This document shows, in pieces, positions 1 to 5,709 of a stretch of DNA of 31,758 bases. Made by a program: the position numbers and the translations under genes. Position 1 is the first letter of the stretch. Each line of letters opens with the position of its first letter. The notes under the pieces are model-generated. The model was given only the letters and a program-made list of their open reading frames with translations. It was not told the DNA's origin and ran no database searches. Source of the stretch: Bacteroidales bacterium UBA1208 (GTDB taxonomy: Bacteria > Bacteroidota > Bacteroidia > Bacteroidales > P3); assembly GCA_002309955.1 (NCBI GenBank), contig DBXQ01000073.1, positions 1 through 31,758 on the forward strand, given 5' to 3'.

Positions 1-429
1 TACGACACCATCGACACCACCTACGCAACCTTCTTCCTCTGCAACGACAAAGCTATTATCGACCCGTTCATCTCTGCCAACCTCTCTGTGTCGGGATTCT
101 CGCCCTTCAACCAACTGCTCACAACCGACGACAACATCAACGGCGAGAACCATAACACCACCCTAACGCTCATACGCCTTACCGACACCAACGAGGTGGT
201 GCCATACATCCACCAGTACACCCTCGACGTCGAGACCGTCAGCCCCGAGCGCTACCGTTACCTTCAAGAGATTTCCACTGCCACCAGTATGATGCAACTT
301 ATCACCGAGCCGCCCGCCATCTACAGCAACGTCAGCGGTGCCCTCGGCATCTTTGCTGCCAACGCACGCCGCACCTTCCCCCTCATCACCCTCACCGGTG
401 GCACCCTGCCGCCCCCACAGAATCAGTGA
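1..429 (+). CDS. C-terminal part of a DUF4249-like protein (5' end outside window)
   Basis: The frame is open from base 1 and ends with TGA at 427-429, leaving 142 residues of a longer protein. The tail has the pattern I associate with Bacteroidetes DUF4249 proteins: a helical stretch with 'RYLQEIS', then 'PPAIYSNVSGALGIFAA' near the C-terminus. DUF4249 proteins are usually lipoproteins encoded beside TonB-dependent receptors, but neither the N-terminus nor the upstream neighbour is visible here. The downstream shikimate kinase starts 3 nt after the stop, so the two are probably co-transcribed. The strand is C- and A-rich, like aroK. Molecular function unknown; the family call rests on the C-terminal motif only. 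Confidence 0.6.
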   Translation, partial: YDTIDTTYATFFLCNDKAIIDPFISANLSVSGFSPFNQLLTTDDNINGENHNTTLTLIRLTDTNEVVPYIHQYTLDVETVSPERYRYLQEISTATSMMQLITEPPAIYSNVSGALGIFAANARRTFPLITLTGGTLPPPQNQ

Positions 430-432
430 CCC

Positions 433-939
433 ATGCGTATCTATCTCATAGGCTACATGTACAGTGGCAAGACCACCATAGGCCACAAACTTGCCGTCAT
501 GCTGGACTACCGATGGCTTGACCTCGACCAATTTTTCGAACTATATTTCCACACCTCCATACCCATCTTCTTCAAACGCTATGGCGAAGACGCTTTCCGC
601 AAATTAGAGCAGAAAATATTGCACACCACTGCCGATGAGGACAATATAGTAATCTCCACAGGTGGCGGCACCCCTTGCCATTTCGACAACATCGACTGGA
701 TAAACCAACACGGAAAGTCGGTCTATTTCGATGTGTCGGTAGAAACCATTCTGCGACGGGCAGCACAGTCGAAGAAACCCCGTCCCATCCTGGCAGGCAT
801 GACCGAGGAGGAACGAGCCCTATACATTCAGCAGCAACTCGCTACACGAATGCCCTATTACAAAAAAGCACAGATTATTTTCCCTGCCGACAAGCCCAAT
901 CTCAATCAACTGGCACAGCTCGTCGTCTCAAAAAATTAA
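433..939 (+). CDS. aroK: Shikimate kinase
   Basis: This 168-aa protein has the usual length of bacterial shikimate kinases, which phosphorylate shikimate at the 3-hydroxyl with ATP in the cytoplasmic chorismate pathway. Visible motifs are the P-loop GYMYSGKT (residues 7-14), the shikimate-binding DLDQ segment (about 31-34) followed by an FR pair in 'EDAFRKLE', the substrate-binding 'STGGGTP', and the lid segment 'KKPRPIL' with its arginine. The ATG lies 3 nt after the preceding stop, suggesting translational coupling. The stop TAA at 937-939 overlaps the stop of the convergent radical SAM gene by 3 nt within TTAA. A DAHP synthase/chorismate mutase gene lies 1.7 kb away on the other strand, so two steps of the same pathway sit close together. 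Confidence 0.95.
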   Translation: MRIYLIGYMYSGKTTIGHKLAVMLDYRWLDLDQFFELYFHTSIPIFFKRYGEDAFRKLEQKILHTTADEDNIVISTGGGTPCHFDNIDWINQHGKSVYFDVSVETILRRAAQSKKPRPILAGMTEEERALYIQQQLATRMPYYKKAQIIFPADKPNLNQLAQLVVSKN

Positions 940-1985
940 ACAATGCGGTGCAGACTACACGACAACAAATCGCCGTTATCGTCGTACAAATGCAACCCGT
1001 TTCCCTCACAATATCGCCACACCTTACATTTAGCACACTGACCTTTCTTGGCCCAACGACGATTGCGGTACGGCTCGAAACGGTTCTCCCAAACGTCCCA
1101 GAAACTATCCTTGTAGATATTCCCTTGGTGCATATTGCTGCGGATGCTGGTACAACCCGAAATGCTGCCATCGCATAGTACCGAAGCCACTTCAATGCCC
1201 GCACGGCAATAGTAATAATTGTCTCGAACCTGCCGTTCATATGGTCCCAAATACCCTTCACAAGCATAGTTACACACAATGCGCCCTTCTTCACGAGTGC
1301 GTTTTACAAAATCCAACACACCGGTGAACATCTCATTGCTCAGTTGCAACTCCGGATCGTGGGCGGCACGACCCATTGGGAAAATGGCAAACAAACGCCA
1401 ACGTTTTGTCCCCAGCGAAACAAGATATTCTTTTATCTGCTCCAACTGGCCATAATTGCGGGGATTGACACAAGTCACCACATCCCATAGCACATCGGGG
1501 GTCTGCCCCAGCAGCCCGATGGCATCGCTGGCATGACGGAAACTGCCCTGCATTTGCCTCATCCAGTTGTGTTCCTCCTCCAAGCCGTCAAGACTGATGG
1601 CGATAGAATGCATACCACTGTTCAGGAGCCGCTCTAACCGTTTTGCATCCAACAGATAGCCGTTGCTCACCATTCCCCACGGGAATCCCCTGCGGTATAA
1701 CTCAAGCCCGCATGCATCCAAATCGGGACGCAACAAAGCCTCCCCTCCAGTAAAAATGACAAATACTTCATGTGGATTGACATGCGGTGTGATGTCGTCT
1801 ATCACCCGGAAAAAATCTTCGGCAGGCATGTCAGGCGTAGCCGTGCTCACCTTACAGTCGCTGCCACAATGACGGCAATGCATATTGCATCGCAACGTAC
1901 ATTCCCAAAAGAGCGTACGCAACGGGTGCAGTTTAGCTTGATTGTGACGATACATCCGCCACACCTCTTGTTTCACATCCATCAT
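936..1985 (-). CDS. Radical SAM/SPASM protein of the rSAM/lipoprotein system (TIGR04133-like)
   Basis: A 349-aa protein. The N-terminal radical SAM domain has the cluster motif C33-x3-C37-x2-C40 ('CTLRCNMHCRHC'), followed by 'FTGGEALLRPDL' and 'SNGYLL', which are typical of SAM binding. The C-terminal SPASM region carries further cysteines ('YYYCRAG', 'VLCDGSISGC', 'GQCAKCKVWRYCEG', 'LSCSLHR') able to hold auxiliary 4Fe-4S clusters. The order with the small lipoprotein upstream matches the Bacteroidetes 'rSAM/lipoprotein system' families TIGR04133/TIGR04134, named from memory and not searched. Its reaction is unknown; peptide modification is inference. I chose the ATG at 1985 (Met-Met-Asp) over an upstream in-frame TTG at 1994. 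The end overlaps the aroK end. It lies 78 nt downstream of the lipoprotein gene. Confidence 0.88.
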   Translation of the reverse strand: MMDVKQEVWRMYRHNQAKLHPLRTLFWECTLRCNMHCRHCGSDCKVSTATPDMPAEDFFRVIDDITPHVNPHEVFVIFTGGEALLRPDLDACGLELYRRGFPWGMVSNGYLLDAKRLERLLNSGMHSIAISLDGLEEEHNWMRQMQGSFRHASDAIGLLGQTPDVLWDVVTCVNPRNYGQLEQIKEYLVSLGTKRWRLFAIFPMGRAAHDPELQLSNEMFTGVLDFVKRTREEGRIVCNYACEGYLGPYERQVRDNYYYCRAGIEVASVLCDGSISGCTSIRSNMHQGNIYKDSFWDVWENRFEPYRNRRWAKKGQCAKCKVWRYCEGNGLHLYDDNGDLLSCSLHRIV

Positions 1986-2063
1986 GATAAACAATTTAAA
2001 TATCCCGCAGACCCTACCGACCCACAGGCATTTTGCCGAAAAGCATACGGCGAGCTTTCTCCC

Positions 2064-2627
2064 CTACTCCTTCTCGCTGGTTTTCATCACAGTGATGTCA
2101 ACATCCTTGGTGCGGGTACCCAAATACCAACCCTTGCGGTCGCCTGTCTGTTCGCCCTCGGCAAAGTTGACAGGCACCATCTGGTCTACGAAAGCACCAT
2201 TCTTCTGCCCATCAATGTCGCGGACAATCACATGATGCACATCCGTCGGCACATCCTGCATGTGGCACTGGAAGTAACCTTCGGCATCAGTGGTGTCCGA
2301 AGCACCCCTGATATACTCTTGAACATAAGGATTATCCTCATACATCTCCTCGGGAGAGAGGTCCACCCGTGTGTTCACCAATATCACCTGCATACCTCTT
2401 ACACCTTTGCCTTCGGTGTCAATCACCCTGCCTTTCAACACATAATCCATGGTGGGGACACCATACATCAACGCCATCTCTTCGCGCGGGTTCACAACCT
2501 CCTTCTCCGGCTCGGGGTCGGCGGTCTGCTGTGCCACCTCTTTGCTGCTGTGGCATGCGGTCATTCCCATCACACCCATCAGTGACATCAGCAACCAATC
2601 TTTCAATTTCAAGAAACGAATTTTCAT
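2064..2627 (-). CDS. Small lipoprotein of the rSAM/lipoprotein system (TIGR04134-like)
   Basis: A 187-aa protein with a lipoprotein signal peptide: basic start 'MKIRFLKLK', hydrophobic core, and lipobox ending 'MTAC' with the lipid-carrying cysteine at residue 25. After a Glu/Pro-rich linker comes 'MYGVPTMDYVLKGRVID' and 'DTTDAEGYFQC', a layout resembling a carboxypeptidase-regulatory-like beta-sandwich. One other cysteine is present, in 'YFQCHM'. Size, lipobox and the 'YGVP' start of the folded domain fit the radical-SAM-associated lipoproteins of Bacteroidetes (TIGR04134 from memory). The partner enzyme is immediately downstream. It starts 24 nt after the DAHP synthase/chorismate mutase stop, so the three genes may form one transcript. 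It is probably anchored in the inner or outer membrane facing the periplasm or surface. Any modification by the enzyme is inferred from the pairing. Confidence 0.85.
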   Translation of the reverse strand: MKIRFLKLKDWLLMSLMGVMGMTACHSSKEVAQQTADPEPEKEVVNPREEMALMYGVPTMDYVLKGRVIDTEGKGVRGMQVILVNTRVDLSPEEMYEDNPYVQEYIRGASDTTDAEGYFQCHMQDVPTDVHHVIVRDIDGQKNGAFVDQMVPVNFAEGEQTGDRKGWYLGTRTKDVDITVMKTSEKE

Positions 2628-2650
2628 CGATATCGTGTTTATAAAGTTTA

Positions 2651-3802
2651 TTATTGATTTTCAATCCTTTTTCCTTCATTATTGACCTGCAGTTCCATGG
2701 TTTGCTCCTGCACACGCACACTCTCTGTATGGATTTTCTCAAAAATTCCCTTCACAAACTCCTCATCCAGACCCAACTCCTTTCCCGTCTCCATTCGCTG
2801 CTTCAACAGGGCATCCCATCGCTTAGGCTGAAACACCGCCAAATTCCCATTTCGCTTCACATAGGCTATGCGCTCAGCCACCCTCGAACGGGCTGCCAGC
2901 AACTGCAAGGCCTGACTGTCTATCTGGTCAATCTGCTCACGCAACATACGTAGCTCCTCGTCGGCCACCACACTGTCGGTACTCCTCATCACCAAACCCT
3001 TCAACAAAACCTCCAACTGCCCGGGCGACAACTGCTGCCCGGCATCCGTCAATGCCTCGTCGGGAGCAGAATGCGTCTCAATCATCAAACCGTCGAATCC
3101 CAGATCCAGAGCCGTCTGCGACAAAGTGGCTATCGGTTCCGTCCGCCCCGCAATGTGGCTTGGATCGCACAATATCGGCACCTCGGGCATCTGACGACGC
3201 AACTCTATCGGCACTTCCCACAGAGGACTGTTTCGGAAACCCTCATTATTGAACAAGTCGAACCCCCGATGCACCGCTTTGATATCCTCCACACCCACCT
3301 GACGGCAACGCTCAATGGCTCCCATCCACAGTCGCACATCCGGACTTGGGGCATTCTTCACCATCATGGGTATCCCTGTACCCCGCAAGGCTTCCGTCAG
3401 CTCCTGCACCATAAAGGGGCTCGCCGTGGTTCTGGCGCCAAGCCATAGCGCATCCATGCCGTAACGCAACGCCAACTCAACATGCTCGGGCAACGCCACC
3501 TCACAACATACAGGCAACCTCTCTCCCCCGCATTCCTTCCGCACCGTATCCATCCGCTCACGTATGTCGGCAATCCATCGCAACGCGCTCTCGCCCAAGC
3601 CCTCAAATCCACCGGGACGGGTACGGGGTTTCCACACCCCACAGCGCATCATCCTCACCTGCGGAATGCGTGCCAACGCCTCGGCCACAGACAACATCTG
3701 CCCGTAGCTCTCCACACTGCAAGGCCCTGCAACAATATATGGCACACCTTTACTCATGTCATTATAACGCGGAAAACCACATTCTATTGCCCAACCTCTC
3801 AT
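2651..3802 (-). CDS. Bifunctional 3-deoxy-7-phosphoheptulonate synthase / chorismate mutase type II
   Basis: A 383-aa fusion. The N-terminal part is a DAHP synthase of the KdsA-like type ('IVAGPCSVES', 'GVWKPRTRPGGFEG', 'WLGARTTASPF', 'VPILCDPSHIAGR', 'MIETHSAPDEALTDAGQQL'), which condenses phosphoenolpyruvate and erythrose-4-phosphate. The C-terminal ~90 residues, from 'LRMLREQIDQIDSQ', form an AroQ-type chorismate mutase that makes prephenate. This architecture is common in Bacteroidetes. It probably regulates entry to aromatic amino-acid synthesis. Two starts are possible: the ATG at 3802, preceded by a GGGA-like stretch, or the ATG at 3757, just before the conserved 'VPYIVAGPCS'. The longer form adds 15 residues of unknown value. 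A MITE-like repeat ends only 7 nt upstream of the 3802 start, so the native promoter may lie in the repeat or have been displaced. Confidence 0.92.
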   Translation of the reverse strand: MRGWAIECGFPRYNDMSKGVPYIVAGPCSVESYGQMLSVAEALARIPQVRMMRCGVWKPRTRPGGFEGLGESALRWIADIRERMDTVRKECGGERLPVCCEVALPEHVELALRYGMDALWLGARTTASPFMVQELTEALRGTGIPMMVKNAPSPDVRLWMGAIERCRQVGVEDIKAVHRGFDLFNNEGFRNSPLWEVPIELRRQMPEVPILCDPSHIAGRTEPIATLSQTALDLGFDGLMIETHSAPDEALTDAGQQLSPGQLEVLLKGLVMRSTDSVVADEELRMLREQIDQIDSQALQLLAARSRVAERIAYVKRNGNLAVFQPKRWDALLKQRMETGKELGLDEEFVKGIFEKIHTESVRVQEQTMELQVNNEGKRIENQ

Positions 3803-3809
3803 TTTTATC

Positions 3810-3972
3810 CCAAATCGGTCATTAGGAGAATAGCAATCCTTTTTAATCGAAAAAACATGTTATTTCATCCCTCTCTAATGACCGTCATTAGAAAAAACAA
3901 CAACAATTCGACTGATATTGTATTATTTATGAAATATTAAAATTAGGAATAGCATTCTAACGAGCGATTTGG
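3810..3972. repeat. MITE-like intergenic repeat, copy A
   Basis: The element is 163 bp. Its ends are imperfect inverted repeats: the left end reads CCAAATCGGTCATTAG and the reverse complement of the right end reads CCAAATCGCTCGTTAG. Pairing continues inward for roughly 35 bp, with AATAGCAATCC facing ATGCTATTCC. The interior has a perfect palindrome TAATGACCGTCATTA (about 3885-3899) and the shared block TTTTAATCGAAAAAACATG. Two further full copies occur in this window, all in the same orientation. There is no transposase-sized ORF. It sits directly upstream of the DAHP synthase/chorismate mutase start. Confidence 0.85.
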
Positions 3973-4066
3973 ATTCAACGCACGCCCTTTTCCGCGAATC
4001 TTCACCCAATCGGCATCCAAGTCCCTTTCGCACTGTCCTTGGTTCGCTCAGTCACACCCCCTTCGA

Positions 4067-4133
4067 CCTCAGTTCTTCCTCAGTTCTCCTTCTGTGGAGG
4101 AAGAACGATGGGAGAACGATGGGAGAACTGAGG
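4067..4133. repeat. 11-nt tandem units forming an inverted repeat (locus 1)
   Basis: Two 11-nt units, CCTCAGTTCTT (4067-4077) and CCTCAGTTCTC (4078-4088), are followed by a short loop region and three 11-nt units in the opposite sense: AAGAACGATGG (4101-4111), GAGAACGATGG (4112-4122) and GAGAACTGAGG (4123-4133). The last is the exact reverse complement of the second, so the array can fold into a hairpin. The rest of 3973-4319 contains no gene I can support. Confidence 0.7.
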
Positions 4134-4274
4134 ACTAAGGAGCGAAGGAAGAGCAGCCAAATCCATATTGGTCATCATTACGGGAATCAAAATAAAACAG
4201 TTGTTGCCAGTCTTTCCATTTCACATGTCACCGCTTTGCTCTTCAACGACCTCTGCCGGAGGCCTGCTTAGCCC

Positions 4275-4293
4275 AATGACCGATTTGGGTTTA
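4275..4293. repeat. Isolated end of the MITE-like repeat family
   Basis: The stretch CAATGACCGATTTGGGTTT is the reverse complement of the terminal repeat of copies A-C (compare AAACCAAAATCGGTCATT at the left end of copy B). A weakly similar stretch, AAATCCATATTGGTCATC near 4160, could be the opposite end of a decayed copy, but I do not see conserved interior sequence between them. Confidence 0.5.
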
Positions 4294-4319
4294 TCGACCC
4301 TGTGTCTCAAACACACTAT

Positions 4320-4347
4320 AAAAAAAAGACGCACCTTGCAGTGCGCC
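4320..4347 (-). terminator. Rho-independent terminator of rplU-rpmA
   Basis: On the minus strand, GGCGCAC and GTGCGTC pair (one G-T wobble) around the loop TGCAAG and are followed by eight T residues. The hairpin lies 34 nt after the rpmA stop codon. Confidence 0.9.
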
Positions 4348-4381
4348 TTTTCATTCCCAAATTTATGAAACAAAATACTTA

Positions 4382-4645
4382 CTATTCGGCTGCATCGGGA
4401 AGAACCGACACATACGAACGATCCTCGCGGCCTTTCTTGAACTGGACAGTGCCATCGCACAAAGCGAAAAGCGTATGATCCTTGCCCATTCCAACGTTGT
4501 TGCCGGGGTTGTGGACGGTACCGCGCTGACGCACGATGATGTTACCGGCGATGCAATGCTGACCGCCAAAAATTTTCACGCCTAAACGTTTGCTTTCGGA
4601 TTCGCGGCCGTTACTGGAACTACCTACACCTTTTTTATGAGCCAT
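4382..4645 (-). CDS. rpmA: 50S ribosomal protein L27
   Basis: An 87-aa protein, normal length for L27, whose N-terminus reaches the peptidyl-transferase centre of the large subunit. It opens with MAHKKGVGSSSNGRES, the family signature; the seventh residue is Val where many homologues have Gln or Ala. 'GVKIFGGQ', 'GNIIVRQRGT', 'HPGNNVGMGKDHTLFA'-type sequence and 'VSVLP' near the end complete the family pattern. There is no Firmicutes-type N-terminal extension to be cleaved, since MAHKKG is the start. It is 37 nt downstream of rplU in the standard bacterial order and is followed by a strong terminator. Confidence 0.97.
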   Translation of the reverse strand: MAHKKGVGSSSNGRESESKRLGVKIFGGQHCIAGNIIVRQRGTVHNPGNNVGMGKDHTLFALCDGTVQFKKGREDRSYVSVLPDAAE

Positions 4646-4682
4646 GATATGTTGTTTTTAAAAGGTTTTACAATACTTTTGA

Positions 4683-4991
4683 TTAGTTGATGCTGTCAAT
4701 CTTGATCTGAGTCAGATAGTCGCGATAGCCGTTCATCTTCTGATATCCCTTACGACGGATTTTCTTGAAGACCAGAACCTTCTCACCCTTGAGGTGTTTC
4801 AGAACAGTGGCTTTTACGTTTGCCCCGGCGATGTAAGGCTGTCCAACCTCAACGTTGCCGTCATTGTCTTTAAGCATCACGGTGTCAAAAGAAACCTCGC
4901 TGCCCTCTTCGTTCTGAAGACGACTCACGAAAATCTTCTGATCTTGTGCGACCTTGAATTGCTTTCCTGCGATTTTTACGATTGCGTACAT
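4683..4991 (-). CDS. rplU: 50S ribosomal protein L21
   Basis: A 102-aa protein matching L21, a large-subunit protein that binds 23S rRNA. Diagnostic features are the start 'MYAIVKIAGKQFKV', the central 'GQPYIAGANVKATVL', and the basic 'KVLVFKKIRRKGYQKMNG' ending in 'YLTQIKIDSI'. Length is normal. It is the first gene of a two-gene operon with rpmA. A good Bacteroidetes promoter lies 70-100 nt upstream of the start codon. The leader between promoter and ATG is A/T-rich and has no strong Shine-Dalgarno sequence, as usual in this phylum. Confidence 0.97.
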   Translation of the reverse strand: MYAIVKIAGKQFKVAQDQKIFVSRLQNEEGSEVSFDTVMLKDNDGNVEVGQPYIAGANVKATVLKHLKGEKVLVFKKIRRKGYQKMNGYRDYLTQIKIDSIN

Positions 4992-5060
4992 TGTCTTATT
5001 TATGTTTATTAATTGATTTATTGCATGTTCACGGATTCTTCATATCCACAAAACAGACTG

Positions 5061-5091
5061 CAAAGATACAACATTTTTTTTATTCCACAAA
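5061..5091 (-). promoter_or_regulatory. Bacteroidetes-type promoter of rplU-rpmA
   Basis: Read on the minus strand: TTTG (5088-5091), 19 nt, then TATCTTTG (5061-5068). This matches the primary sigma factor consensus of Bacteroidetes, TTTG-N19-TAnnTTTG. Transcription would start near 5055 and give a leader of about 65 nt. Confidence 0.85.
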
Positions 5092-5147
5092 ATTTTTCTT
5101 CTTTCACGCTATTTTTTCTCTTACTTTATGCTCCTCCGCCCAATGGT

Positions 5148-5215
5148 CGGCCGTTCTTCAGTTGTTCTACGGTCGTTCAATGGTGAATCACCGTTGAACA
5201 ACCGTAGAACAGGCA
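5148..5215. repeat. 11-nt tandem units forming a near-perfect hairpin (locus 2)
   Basis: Three 11-nt units run in register: CGGCCGTTCTT (5148-5158), CAGTTGTTCTA (5159-5169), CGGTCGTTCAA (5170-5180). After the turn come TTGAACAACCG (5194-5204) and TAGAACAGGCA (5205-5215) in the opposite sense. Arms 5163-5185 and 5189-5211 are 23 nt each and pair with two mismatches that would be G-U in RNA, around a 3-nt loop. The locus lies just upstream of the rplU promoter. The surrounding interval 4992-5420 holds no gene I can support. Confidence 0.8.
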
Positions 5216-5420
5216 TTCAAAAACCGACAATGAAACAGTAGTGCATCCGCACAAGACTGCCGACGTATATCTAAACGGCATGCAACATCATAACGCTCAG
5301 TAAAAACAACATTATTGCAAACAGAAATGTCTCCATTTTGATAATTATTCGTATCTTTGCATGCGCATACAAAAAAAACGTATTCCCTCTTTCGAAATAT
5401 CAAATACAAAAACAAAATTG

Positions 5421-5595
5421 TTAAACCAAAATCGGTCATTTTGAGAATAGCAATCCTTTTTAATCGAAAAAACATGTTATTCCGTCCCTCCCAAATGACC
5501 ATCATTAGAAAAAACAACGACTATTTAGTTGGTATTGTATTATTCACAAAATGTTAAAATCAAAGATGAGGTCCTAACGAACGATTTGGGTTAAA
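5421..5595. repeat. MITE-like intergenic repeat, copy B
   Basis: This copy is about 175 bp including the outer ends. TTAAACCAAAATCGGTCATT at the left faces TTTAACCCAAATCGTTCGTT (reverse complement of the right), 16 of 20 matching. The interior shares the TTTTAATCGAAAAAACATG block and the ATTGTATTATTCACAAAATG block with copy C. It lies between the rplU upstream region and the 3' end of the T9SS cargo gene. Confidence 0.87.
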
Positions 5596-5648
5596 TTCTC
5601 TTTTTACTTGCCATATACACGAAACAAAAGCATTGACAAATATCTTAA

Positions 5649-5678
5649 AGAAGGGTGTTCATGATTGAACACCCTTCT
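5649..5678 (-). terminator. Hairpin terminator of the T9SS cargo gene
   Basis: A perfect 13-bp stem (AGAAGGGTGTTCA / TGAACACCCTTCT) closes a 4-nt loop. It lies 31 nt after the stop codon at 5710. The downstream U-tract is short (TTCTTTAAG when the stem end is included), so termination is likely but not certain. Confidence 0.75.
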
Positions 5679-5709
5679 GTCACTACTTATTCGAAATCTT
5701 ACGACCTAA

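Noticed and set aside
3856..3940. A 27-codon frame inside repeat copy A (MLFHPSLMTVIRKNN...) that is also open in copy B (MLFRPSQMTIIRKNN...).
   Set aside because: Copy C breaks the frame with an extra A in the A-tract, and the similarity is explained by nucleotide identity of the repeat. No ribosome-binding context was seen.
5352..5359. Plus-strand TATCTTTG, a perfect -7 box upstream of repeat copy B.
   Set aside because: No TTTG at 17-21 nt (nearest is 11 nt upstream) and no gene downstream, so it is probably chance.
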